Assembly: GCA_963789825.1 (NCBI GenBank)
Contig: CAWBME010000003.1
Span: 1-64,000 of the forward strand
Length of the DNA: 64,000 bases
Source: PFL42 sp963789825
GTDB taxonomy: Bacteria > Chloroflexota > Anaerolineae > Anaerolineales > E44-bin32
Direction: 5' to 3'
A program made the translations under genes and the position numbers. Under the pieces are notes generated by a model. It did no database searches. It was not told the origin of the DNA and saw nothing but the letters and a program-made list of their open reading frames with translations. Below, one piece after another: positions 26,817-35,145 of the stretch; the stretch's first letter is position 1, and each line of letters opens with the position of its first letter.

Positions 26817-29293
26817 TCCTGCTGGGGTGCGCACTCTCTGAGGGAGATTGGTACGGCGCGAGCGGTGGGGTGACCCACCGCTCGTTCGCGCCCGGTTGTG
26901 CTCCCTGGCGCCAGTTCAACCTCGCCTGAGGGATCTGCTGGCGGCAACGGAGTCGGGTGGCCCCCGGGGCGAAGCCCGAACGGGCTGCCCCCGGGCGGGA
27001 CGGGGAAGCGGGTCCGGCGGGCGAGCAGGGGTGAGCCGGGATCGACACCGGCCGGCGGCAGTGCTCCGGGCGGGCCCCAGTACCCAGCGTTGCCCAGCAG
27101 CCAGGTGTCGAGGGTGGCGCGATCCACGCCAACTGGGGCGAACAGGCTCTCGACGGCGCGCAGCAGCAGCTCGGCATAGGCCGGGCGGTCGTAGGGCAGC
27201 GGACCCTCGACCAGTTCCCACGCCCGAGCCTTCTCGGGGCCGGGCACCAGGATCAGGCGGACGACCGCACCCGGGCTGAGCTCGACGCCGGCCTGCACCA
27301 GCTCGCGCGCCGCCTGCGCCGTGACGGTGTGGGTGACGTACTCCACCGGCGGCCGCGACAGGCGCTGGGTGATCACCAGGTCGGCCGGCGCCACCTCGCC
27401 GGCCAGCAGCGCCTGCAGCTTACGCCGGGCGTGATCAACCGCCGCCGGCAACGCCTGGCGGAAGCCGGCGGCGTCGGAACCCTGGGCCAGGATGTCGAGG
27501 ATTTCCAGCTGGGTCTGCTTGATGAAGCGCGGCGTGTCGTGGCGGCGGGCCTCGATGCCGCGGATCTTCAGGCTGCCATCCTGGAAGGCGCCGAAGTAGC
27601 GGTTGGCCACTGTGATGCGCGGCTCGGTGCGCGACGGCAGAAAGGCCAGCCAGCGGTAGATGCCCTCCAGGCCGATGTGCAGCCCGGTCTGAGCCTGGAT
27701 CTCCTCGAGCAGGCTCTGGTAATCCGGCGGGCGGCGCACGCCCGGCTTGTGTATCCATAGCCCGTCGACGTACAGGTGCAGCACGCGGAAGCCGCGGGCC
27801 TCGACCATCTCCTTGGCCTGTAGCAGCACGTCGCGCCCGTACGCCGTGACGGCCTCGTGGGCTTCGATGCGACCGAAGCGGGCGTTCTTGTAGCCGAGGT
27901 AGCCGAAGCAAGTGACCAGCAGCCACTTGTGCGCTGAGTAGCGCCGGCGGTAGGTCTCGCCTCGCGGGTCGTCGACGGGAAGCTGGCGGGCGAGCACCTT
28001 GTACTGGGCTCGCTTCTCCAGCAACGGCGCCAGGGTCTCGGGCACCAGCCCCTGGCGATGGGTGCAGACCGGGGTGCCCAACTCGGGCACGGGCCGGCCG
28101 TCGCAGCAGGCGGCGCCGACGGTCTCGGGCGACAGGTTGAAGCGCACCATGATGCTGGGGTACATGGCGGAGAAATCGAGCTCGGCGACGTGCTCGTGCA
28201 GGCCCGGCGTGGGCAGGTAGACCAGGCCGCCCTTGTCGGCCAGCAGCAGGTCGAGGCCGGATTTCAGCGACTCGGGCTGGCGCTTCTGCCAGGGGACAAG
28301 CACGCCGCGGCGTTGGGCGGTGGCAACCTGCATGGCGCTGATGCCGGTCCCGGTCGAGACGCGGGCCACGGTCTGCACCGGCAGTCCGGTCAGGCGGGCG
28401 ATCTCCAGCGTGCCGTCCAGCCCGTAGTCATCGGCCAGGAAGGCATTCTGGCGGTCGATGTGCCAGCGCCCGAACAGCAGGTGCTGTTCGTCGCGGAAGA
28501 CCACCCGGCCGTAGGAGAAGTACGAGCGGGCTGTCTTGTGAGCGACGCGCTGGGACGGATCGCGGTTGAGCGACAGCGGGATATGGTAGTGCGCCGCCAG
28601 CTGGATCAGACGCGGCAGGATGTAGGAGTCGCCGTAGGCCGTCATCAGCAGGTCCGGATCGTGCTGCTCGAGCAGGTGCTGCAGTCCAAGCACCAGGGCG
28701 CGGCCGTCGCCGCGCCGGAAGGTGTACAGCCGGTCTTCGATGTCGACCAGCAGATCGCCGCGGTGGCCGCGGGCCGGGTCGCGCAGCTCGCCCGACAGGC
28801 ACAGCGCCATCACCCGCAGCGGTGGCAGGCGGTAGTCGATGTCCCAAGGGGTGTCGAGGGCCTCGATGTGGCGCAGGCGGCCCTGGTCATGCTCGGCGGC
28901 GCAGTACGCCAGCGGGAACAGGTTGCGGGCCAGCACGTAGCGCTGCGGCAGGCTGATGTCGGCATCGTAGTAGGTCAGGTACGGGAAGGTGTCGGCGACC
29001 TGGCGGAAGAGCAGCGGCAGTTGGCCCGGGATGCGCACGGCGACGGCCAGCACCTCCACCTCCTGATCGAGGAACAGGTCACGCCGCTCGGCGCGCTGCA
29101 GGTCGACTGGGGCGCGGCGGGTGCGTAGATGCTGGCACAAGGCGCGCAGCCCGTCCCGGGGCCCGCGCACGTAGAAGACCGGAGCGAAGGTATCGCTCAG
29201 GGCATGCATCCGGCCGTCGGCGTCGAGCAGCCACAGGCACATCCCGTCGCCGGACGGGTAAACATCGAACAACCAACCGAAGAGAGTGGACAC
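26780..29293 (-). CDS. atypical family-B DNA polymerase of a damage-type cassette
   Basis: About 837 residues with an exonuclease-like N-terminal half and a PolB palm. Motif A is intact (ELDFSAMYPSIMV). Motif B is recognisable (HKWLLVTCFGYLGYKNARFG). Motif C reads VLHLYVDGLWI: the first catalytic Asp remains but the usual DTD is DGL. The exonuclease motifs look degenerate too (VMALCLSGE where DIE is expected). GTG at 29293 is chosen because AGGAG lies five bases upstream and the protein starts within the domain. Residues after about 745 are low-complexity and may follow a frame error. The gene lies downstream of RecA-like and small helical genes under a LexA-type operator, so a translesion or accessory repair role is likely. 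It resembles the PolB2-like group, in which altered catalytic residues are known. Confidence 0.75.
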   Translation of the reverse strand: MSTLFGWLFDVYPSGDGMCLWLLDADGRMHALSDTFAPVFYVRGPRDGLRALCQHLRTRRAPVDLQRAERRDLFLDQEVEVLAVAVRIPGQLPLLFRQVADTFPYLTYYDADISLPQRYVLARNLFPLAYCAAEHDQGRLRHIEALDTPWDIDYRLPPLRVMALCLSGELRDPARGHRGDLLVDIEDRLYTFRRGDGRALVLGLQHLLEQHDPDLLMTAYGDSYILPRLIQLAAHYHIPLSLNRDPSQRVAHKTARSYFSYGRVVFRDEQHLLFGRWHIDRQNAFLADDYGLDGTLEIARLTGLPVQTVARVSTGTGISAMQVATAQRRGVLVPWQKRQPESLKSGLDLLLADKGGLVYLPTPGLHEHVAELDFSAMYPSIMVRFNLSPETVGAACCDGRPVPELGTPVCTHRQGLVPETLAPLLEKRAQYKVLARQLPVDDPRGETYRRRYSAHKWLLVTCFGYLGYKNARFGRIEAHEAVTAYGRDVLLQAKEMVEARGFRVLHLYVDGLWIHKPGVRRPPDYQSLLEEIQAQTGLHIGLEGIYRWLAFLPSRTEPRITVANRYFGAFQDGSLKIRGIEARRHDTPRFIKQTQLEILDILAQGSDAAGFRQALPAAVDHARRKLQALLAGEVAPADLVITQRLSRPPVEYVTHTVTAQAARELVQAGVELSPGAVVRLILVPGPEKARAWELVEGPLPYDRPAYAELLLRAVESLFAPVGVDRATLDTWLLGNAGYWGPPGALPPAGVDPGSPLLARRTRFPVPPGGSPFGLRPGGHPTPLPPADPSGEVELAPGSTTGRERAVGHPTARAVPISLRECAPQQDQRADGTPGAAG

Positions 29294-29379
29294 GTGTGCT
29301 CCTGGGAACAGCTTCGCCTTTCGCCGTGCAGGTCTGTCCGGGCTGTGCCCCGCCCGGAGGCGGACTCGGCTCTCGGCCG

Positions 29380-29960
29380 GCATCCAGGCGATGGGCCGCT
29401 GCCGCGTGATCGGTTCCGGCTCCGGCGGCATGAACCGGGTCGGATTCACGGCAAGCCATCGCTGCAATCCTGCGCGGCCTCCCTGGATTCCCGCTTGCGC
29501 GGGAATGACAGGCTTGCGATGAGCGGCGCCTCCTGCGTCCGCCGAAGGCCGGCATCGAGACCCGGCACGAGCTACCTTTGCGATTTCTGTCATGCCTGCG
29601 CAGGCAGGCATCCAGGCGATGGGCCGCAGCCGAGCAATCGGCTCCGGCTGCGGCGGCACGAACGGGGTCGGATTCGCGGCAAGCCGTCACTGCAACCCTG
29701 CGCGACCTCCCTGGATTCCCGTCCCCTCCGCTTCGCTCGGGGATCTTCGACCTGCGCGGGACTGACGAACAGGTACGCCGCTTCCCTTCGCTGCGGCCCT
29801 GCGTGCCCCACGCCACCCTACCTCGGGATGCCCGCATCCCTGCGCTCTGCTTCACTTGGATGTCTTCGACCTGCGCGGGAAGGACGGGCATCCGGCGCAG
29901 GACACATGTCACCCCTGCGAAGCCTGCCCCTGCGCAGGCAGGGGGCAGGGGTCCAGGCGA
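29380..29960. repeat. palindromic repeat cluster with ~227-bp periodicity
   Basis: GCATCCAGGCGATGGGCCGC occurs at about 29381 and again at about 29608, and the sequence after it is repeated imperfectly (CGGATTCACGGCAAGCCATC against CGGATTCGCGGCAAGCCGTC). Palindromic cores such as TTCCCGCTTGCGCGGGAA (about 29488-29505) are typical of dispersed extragenic repeats. It fills the 770-bp gap between the small helical gene and the polymerase gene. Open frames through it are not credible genes. Confidence 0.75.
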
Positions 29961-30070
29961 CGGACGACGTCCGGCATGCGCCCATCGATTGCGACGCGCC
30001 CGCGCCCTGTCTGCGCTCGGGATGCCGCCAAGGAACGGGAGGGGGATGGGAAACGAGGCTTCATCGCGTG

Positions 30071-30364
30071 CTAGCCCTCCGGAGCAGGCGGCAGCTGGGG
30101 GGTAGAGGCGAGGCTCTCGATTTGCTCCAGTCGCCGCCGGAGGTCGAGCACCTGCTTGTGTTCCTCGACCAGCATCGCCAGCAACATGGTCTCGAAGGGC
30201 AGCAGGTGGGAGGCATAGGCGGCGGCGGCCAGGTGGTGACGCGAGGCGGCCAACAGGTCATCCAGCGCCAGTTGATCCTCGCGGCGCAGGGCGCGGCGGA
30301 AACGCAGCAGCGACTGCTGCTCCTGCAGGAAGGCCTGGGTGATCGAGGGCAGGGTGCGGCCCAT
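30071..30364 (-). CDS. small helical protein of the polymerase cassette
   Basis: 97 residues, no family recognised. The sequence is rich in Leu, Ala, Gln and Glu and looks mostly alpha-helical (ITQAFLQEQQSLLRFRRALR, then LLAMLVEEHKQVLDLRRRLE), with a Pro-rich tail. Its start overlaps the stop of the RecA-like gene as ATGA, so the two are translationally coupled. That coupling, plus the operator upstream, suggests a partner or clamp-like bridge between the RecA-like protein and the polymerase (inference only). Confidence 0.6.
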   Translation of the reverse strand: MGRTLPSITQAFLQEQQSLLRFRRALRREDQLALDDLLAASRHHLAAAAYASHLLPFETMLLAMLVEEHKQVLDLRRRLEQIESLASTPQLPPAPEG

Positions 30365-30966
30365 CAGAACAGCCTCGGCTGGAGCGGCGGCTCGGTCAGT
30401 GGGGAGCGCAGCATCCAGGCGGCATCGGCGGCAGCCTGCAGATGGTCGAGCAGCGCCCAGCGTTCCTTGACCAGGGACTGCGGCTCGCGGGCGCCGACGA
30501 TCACCGGCCCGGCAGCAGCCAGGCGCTTGAGGTGGCCGAGGGTGGTCAGCAGCAGGCGCTCGGAGTCCTGCAGCGAGACGCTCTCGTCATAGAAGGTGGC
30601 CAGCAGGTCCAGGGCGAACAGCGGCTGCGGATCGGCGGCGGCGTTCTCGATCAACTCGGCCAGCTGAAAGCAGGTGAAGGCGCGCGACAGGCGAATGCGC
30701 TGCAGCACTGCCTGCGGCGCCGGGGTGAGCTGGCGCGCCAGCCGGGCGACGAAGTAGCCGTCGAAGCGGTTGCCGCCGTCGAAGACGCGCACCGCCTGCC
30801 CGCGCGCCGCCAGCGTGGTCAGCACGGCCAGCAGCGTGCGGGTGGGGGTGTGGGCGCCCCAGAACAGCGACAGGCGCGGCTGGAGCAGCGTCTCGAGCAG
30901 CGCCGGGTCGGCAACCGGGAGCGGAAGGTCGGTGACGGTGAGCGGCAGATGGGGCTGAGGTAGCAT
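30364..30966 (-). CDS. RecA-superfamily-like protein lacking the Walker A lysine
   Basis: 200 residues with a RecA/KaiC-like layout: FWGAHTPTRTLLAVLTTLA where a P-loop is expected, VFDGGNRFDGYFVARLAR, LSRAFTCFQLAELIE, then a Walker B-like LFALDLLATFYDE and VIVGAREPQ. The P-loop position has TPTRT instead of GSGKT, so ATP hydrolysis is doubtful. ImuA-type proteins of mutasome cassettes are comparable RecA-like partners. Start at 30966 with GGAGCC upstream. It is the first gene of the operon and lies 20 bases from a LexA-type palindrome. Confidence 0.65.
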   Translation of the reverse strand: MLPQPHLPLTVTDLPLPVADPALLETLLQPRLSLFWGAHTPTRTLLAVLTTLAARGQAVRVFDGGNRFDGYFVARLARQLTPAPQAVLQRIRLSRAFTCFQLAELIENAAADPQPLFALDLLATFYDESVSLQDSERLLLTTLGHLKRLAAAGPVIVGAREPQSLVKERWALLDHLQAAADAAWMLRSPLTEPPLQPRLF

Positions 30967-30986
30967 GACGGCTCCGGGCAACGCAG

Positions 30987-31006
30987 AATAGAACAAGCGT
31001 TCTATT
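30987..31006 (-). promoter_or_regulatory. LexA/SOS-box-like operator of the polymerase cassette
   Basis: A perfect 8+8 palindrome with 4-base centre, AATAGAACAAGCGTTCTATT, containing the GAACN4GTTC pattern of Gram-positive LexA (DinR) boxes. On the minus strand a TATTCT that could be a -10 overlaps its proximal half, and the first gene starts 21 bases downstream, the arrangement expected for a repressor operator. Not seen bound by LexA here; this is inference from pattern and position. Confidence 0.7.
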
Positions 31007-31249
31007 TCTACGTCACTTGACGGGCGAGGACAATCCCGCCAGGGGTGGAACTGGGGTGGCGGAAGGTCCTTCCCCCATACGGGGGATGCTGGCGGCCGGC
31101 GCCTGGAAACGGTGTCCGGGAGGCATCGTCCCATACCAACAAGGAGCGGTGCGGGGCGTAGAATCGTGCCCAAAGCAACAGCAGGGCTTCCGCCGGGAAC
31201 CAACGTTCCCGGATGCCCTGGGCCCTCAAGGGGCAAGGAGTCAGGAACG

Positions 31250-32386
31250 ATGAAGAGTGTGCGCTACCTGCTGCTTGGGGGCATGACAGGGTTGATGATC
31301 AGCCTGGCTTGTGCCCTGCCGGCTGATCTGCTGCCACAACCGGCAGTCGGCAACTCGGCGGGGACGGCAGCCGCGCAGACGGTTGAGTCGGTCATGACCG
31401 AAATCTCCGCCGCCGCGACCGGGCCGATCCCCTTGCCTCCGGTTTCGACGGAAACGCCGACCCTGCCATCCCTTAACCCAGAGGCCACCGCCCCGCCAAG
31501 CCTGGCGCCGGTAGCCACGGAGGTCACACTGCCCTGCCACCGGGCGACCTTCGTGCGTGATGTCACCGTCCCTGACGGCTCGGAGTTCAGGCCGGGGGCG
31601 GACTTCACCAAGACCTGGCGTCTGAGCAACAGCGGCTCGTGCAGCTGGACGCGCGGCTATGATCTGGTGTTTGAGGCGGAGGACCGGATGTCGGGGCCCA
31701 AGAGTCAGCCGCTGTCGGGGGAGGTCAAACCCGGCGAGACGATCGACGTCTCCGTGGACCTGAAAGCGCCTAAAGAGGAGGGGGACTACCGCGGCCTGTG
31801 GAAATTGCAGTCGCTCGGCGGACAGCTCTTCGGAATCGGAGAACAGGGGACGAAGCCCTTCCGGGTAGCCATCCAAGTCTCCCTGCCGGATGAAGTGGTC
31901 TACAGCCTGGTGGAGGACTACTGCGACGCCGACTGGTCCACTGCCTCGGGCGACCTGCCGTGCCCCGGCGATGCTGGCTCGCCGGCTGGTTTCGTCGTGC
32001 GCCTGGAGGAAGCGGTGATGGAGGGCGGGCGCAAGGAGAACGAGCCCGGCCTGTGGATGCACCCCGAAGCCGTCGAGGACGGGCGCATCCGCGGCGAGTT
32101 CCCGGCCTTCAAGGTCGAAGAGGGCGACCTCTTCCAGGCGGTGATCAGCTGCCTGGACGGCTCGCCCGCGTGCAGCGTGCGCATGAAGCTCGAGTACCGT
32201 ATCGGCGATGGGTCGATCAAGACGCTGGGGGATTGGGAGGAGAGAACTGACGACGAGTTTCGAAGTGTCGCAGTCGATCTGTCCGAACTGGCCGGCAAGA
32301 AGGTGAAGTTCATTCTGAGCGTGCAGACCCGCGGAGACTACACGGACGACTCCGCCTTCTGGCTAATGCCGCGCATCATGCGCTGA
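31250..32386 (+). CDS. lipoprotein with NBR1-type Ig-like domain
   Basis: 378 residues. The N-terminus has a signal peptide ending in a lipobox-like SLAC (Cys21), followed by a Thr/Pro-rich linker (about 45-95). Then comes an Ig-like domain of the next-to-BRCA1 type: DVTVPDGSEFRPGADFTKTW, LSNSGSCSWTRGYDLVF and a LKAPKEEGDYRGLWKL strand. The C-terminal ~170 residues (WSTASGDLPCPGD to AFWLMPRIMR) form a beta-rich domain of unknown type. Start at 31250 after AAGGAG. It is probably attached to the outer face of the membrane and binds carbohydrate or protein; no evidence for either. Confidence 0.8.
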   Translation: MKSVRYLLLGGMTGLMISLACALPADLLPQPAVGNSAGTAAAQTVESVMTEISAAATGPIPLPPVSTETPTLPSLNPEATAPPSLAPVATEVTLPCHRATFVRDVTVPDGSEFRPGADFTKTWRLSNSGSCSWTRGYDLVFEAEDRMSGPKSQPLSGEVKPGETIDVSVDLKAPKEEGDYRGLWKLQSLGGQLFGIGEQGTKPFRVAIQVSLPDEVVYSLVEDYCDADWSTASGDLPCPGDAGSPAGFVVRLEEAVMEGGRKENEPGLWMHPEAVEDGRIRGEFPAFKVEEGDLFQAVISCLDGSPACSVRMKLEYRIGDGSIKTLGDWEERTDDEFRSVAVDLSELAGKKVKFILSVQTRGDYTDDSAFWLMPRIMR

Positions 32387-32428
32387 TCTACAGCTGAAGG
32401 GAGACACCCCGGCGTGCCGTGGAACGCG

Positions 32429-32458
32429 AAGACCGGCTGCGCGGATGCAGCCGGTCTT
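32429..32458. terminator. terminator between convergent genes
   Basis: A perfect 12-bp stem, AAGACCGGCTGC (32429-32440) and GCAGCCGGTCTT (32447-32458), with a 6-base loop, followed by GTTGT. The opposite strand has AA-rich flanks, so it may work for both the NBR1-type lipoprotein gene and the convergent membrane gene. Confidence 0.75.
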
Positions 32459-32503
32459 GTTGTCCCTGCGCCGTCGGAGTGGCCCAGCCGTCGCCTGCCG
32501 GCA

Positions 32504-33005
32504 TCACTCTTTGCTGCGCGCCTGCACAACCACGCCGGCCACCAACAGCACCAGGCCGATCAGGCCGGCGACCGAGGCGCCCATCCCGAAACCGCTCTCC
32601 AACCGGCTGGCGACCACCGATGAACCCATCAGCGCCGTGAGGACGATCAGGCCCCAATCGAACAAGAAGTTCATCAGGATCAGGCCGATGACGCCGCCGA
32701 TCACAGCGCCGATCAGGAAGCTGAGATCGATCCCGATCAAGCCCAACAAGAAGGGGACGATAACGGCGCCGGCCGCGAAGCCGACAAACAGGCCGATCCA
32801 CTTGATGAACTTGGTCGCCAGCCACCCCATGACGCAACGCCACCACCAGCCCGATGAGGATGGCCACCCATCCTCCCCCGAACAGGGCCTCAAACACAAC
32901 CCAGGTGAAAAGAAATGCCGCCAACCCGGCAGCCAGCCAGAAGAACCGCTTGCCGGCGAAGACCAGCACCAGACCCGCAACCAGAGCAAGAATTGCCTCA
33001 AGCAT
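32504..33005 (-). CDS. DUF4203-like membrane protein (one frame break)
   Basis: About 166 residues, almost entirely hydrophobic, with five to six short helices rich in Gly and Ala (LALVAGLVLVFAGKRFFWLAAG, FVGFAAGAVIVPFLLGLIG, LIGAVIGGVIGLILMNFLFD, MGASVAGLIGLVLLVAGVVV). This pattern fits the DUF4203 family. An indel near 32832 breaks the frame after LIGLVVALR. The start at 33005 follows GGAGGG. No partner gene is evident; function unknown. Confidence 0.6.
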
Positions 33006-33219
33006 CTTCGTCCCTCCATCGGAGACTCCAGCCGACACGAATCGGCTCGTCGCTCATACAAACCCCGGCCAAGCGCTGGGGTTGCTCTCGAAGGCTCCTT
33101 CAGGCGGCTCCGCGCACCTGCGTGCCGGCTGGGCCTTGTGTGCGTCTCCCCAGCATCGCCGCCGTTCCCGCGCGCAGGCGCCGCCTCGGCGCCAACGGGC
33201 GAGGGGATGGTGTGCCCGG

Positions 33220-33870
33220 CTAGGAATCGCCCGGCGGAGACGCCAGCAGCGCTTGCAGGCGCGGGTGGTCCGCATACGCGCCGCGATAGCGTTCCGGCAA
33301 GAGCACCGCGATGCGGCACATGACCTCGTCGGCTTGCTGGCGGGTGGACTCGGACCGGCGGGCAGGATCAAGCGGCGGCAGGCGGAACGGCTCACCAATA
33401 CGCAGGAGGGCGTGTTTGCGGTGCAGGCGGAGCAGCGCCGGCAGCGCGTCCTCGGTGTTGATGAAGGCGGCTGGCACGATCGGAACCCCTGCTTGTTGGG
33501 CAAGGTACACAATGCCGGACTTGCCCCGGTTGAGCTGATGGGTGCGGCTGCGCGTGCCTTCAGGCGCCATGCCGAACACCCTCCCGGACCTCAGCCAGGC
33601 GACGGCCGCATCCAGTGCCGCCCGGTCGACCTCCCCCCGCTGGATGAAGATGCCATTCGCCGCCCGCATGAACGGGCCCAGGATCCAGTGGCGTTCCCAT
33701 TTCTCGGCCACCCAAGCGGCGATGTGGGGCCCGCCGAACTCGCTGTAGAACAGCGGGGCATCGAGCATGCCCAGGTGGTTGGCGGCCAGAATGTATGGGC
33801 CGCCGGTGGGGAGATTCTGCCGCCCCTCGACGGTGTGCGTGCACACCAGGCGAGTGATGGCGGTAGCCAC
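33220..33870 (-). CDS. 1-acylglycerol-phosphate acyltransferase (PlsC-like)
   Basis: 216 residues of the PlsC/LPLAT family, acylating lysophosphatidate in phospholipid synthesis. The catalytic H(X4)D block is in ANHLGMLDAPL, and the acceptor-binding block in PEGTRSRTHQL; GIFIQRGEVDR and VPIVPAAF follow the family order. The GTG at 33870 is listed, but the N-terminus looks short. If a CT duplication near 33895 is removed, an ATG at 33902 gives MLSRSQFVHVVATAITRLV, which is more natural for the family. A TACAAT at 33925-33930 on the minus strand would serve as promoter. Confidence 0.8.
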   Translation of the reverse strand: MATAITRLVCTHTVEGRQNLPTGGPYILAANHLGMLDAPLFYSEFGGPHIAAWVAEKWERHWILGPFMRAANGIFIQRGEVDRAALDAAVAWLRSGRVFGMAPEGTRSRTHQLNRGKSGIVYLAQQAGVPIVPAAFINTEDALPALLRLHRKHALLRIGEPFRLPPLDPARRSESTRQQADEVMCRIAVLLPERYRGAYADHPRLQALLASPPGDS

Positions 33871-33924
33871 GACATGAACGAACTGGCTTCGGCTCAGAGC
33901 ATCCTCCTCAGGAGAGCCAGGGCA

Positions 33925-33954
33925 ATTGTAGGCCCAGGGGGCGGGTGCTACAAT
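33925..33954. promoter_or_regulatory. back-to-back -10 boxes between plsC-like and GNAT genes
   Basis: TACAAT occurs on the minus strand at 33925-33930 (towards the acyltransferase) and on the plus strand at 33949-33954 (towards the acetyltransferase). Both are at suitable distances from their genes. No -35 elements could be assigned with confidence. Confidence 0.5.
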
Positions 33955-33980
33955 GCGCGCCGCAGCCGCGCGGAGGGAAG

Positions 33981-35109
33981 ATGCTCACCATTCAGGCCGT
34001 CGACGTGCGCGATCGGGCGCAAGTCAAGCGCTTCCTGCAGCTGCCCTTCCGCCTGTATGCCGACTCGCCGCACTGGGTGCCGCCGATCCTGACGGATGCC
34101 TCCACCCAGTTGAATCCGGACAAGCACCCGTTCTATGAGCATTCGCAGGCTGAGTTCTTTCTGGCCACGCGGGACGGAGCGCGATGTCGGGCGCATCGCG
34201 TTGCTGGAAAACCGTCCGTACAACCGCTATCACGACAAGCGCCAGGCGCAGTTCTACCTGTTTGAATGTGAGGACGATTTCGAGGTGGCGTCGGCGCTGT
34301 TCGAGCGCGTGTTCGAGGCCGCCCGTGCGCGCGGCCTGACCCAGGTCGTCGGCCCCAAGGGATTCGGTGCGCTCGACGGCTACGGCATGCTGGTGGACGG
34401 CTTCGAGTTCCGGCCGGCGATGACGATGATGAACTACAACCCGCCGAGCTACCCGGCCTTCGCCGAACGGCTGGGGTTCCGCAAGGAGGTCGATTTCGTC
34501 TCCTGCTACCTGAGCGCCGAGAAGTTCCGCCTGCCCGAACGCGTGCACCGCGTGGCCGAGCGCGCCGCAGCCCGCAGCGGGCTGCGGGTGATGCGCTTCA
34601 CGCGCAAGCGCGAGCTGATGGCCATGGCGCCCAGGATCGGCCAGGCCTACAACCGCACCTTCGTCAACAACTGGGAGTACTACCCGCTCAGCGATCGCGA
34701 GATCAAGTTCCTGACCGACAACATCCTCGGCTTTGCCAACCCGCGCCTGATCAAGATCATCCTGCATGAAGACGACGTGGTCGGCTTCCTGTTCGCCTTC
34801 CCGGACGTCTCCGCCGCCATCCAGCGCAGCAAGGGTCGCCTGCTGCCCTTCGGCATCGTTGATCTGCTGCTCGAGGCGCGGCGCACGCGCTGGGTGGCGC
34901 TCAATGGTGCCGGCGTGCTGCCCGAGTTCCACGGCCGCGGCGGCAATGCCCTGATGTACTCGGAGATGGAGAAGACCATTCACGAGCACAAGTTCCTGCA
35001 TGCCGACCTGACCCAGGTGGCTGAGTCGGCCGTCCAGATGCGACATGACCTGGAGAACGTCGGCGGCGTGGCCTACAAGAACCACCGCGTGTTCATTCGC
35101 GAGCTCTGA
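33981..35109 (+). CDS. GNAT-like acetyltransferase family protein (one frame break)
   Basis: About 375 residues after repair of one extra base near 34180. The N-terminal segment QVKRFLQLPFRLYADSPHWVPP and then VGRIALLENRPYN look like the start of GNAT-type domains of large hypothetical families; the C-terminal half contains NGAGVLPEFHGRGGNALMY, similar to the acetyl-CoA-binding RGxG loop, and ends with LENVGGVAYKNHRVFIREL. Start at 33981 after GGAGGG. Substrate unknown. It resembles family members of similar length common in Anaerolineae (family knowledge). Confidence 0.65.
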
Positions 35110-35145
35110 CGCCGCGCCCCGGCGGCACAAGCCGATGCGGCGGCG

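Noticed and set aside
29294..29659. N-terminal extension of the polymerase into the repeat region
   Set aside because: The extension translates dispersed repeat sequence; a GTG with AGGAG at 29293 starts at the domain.
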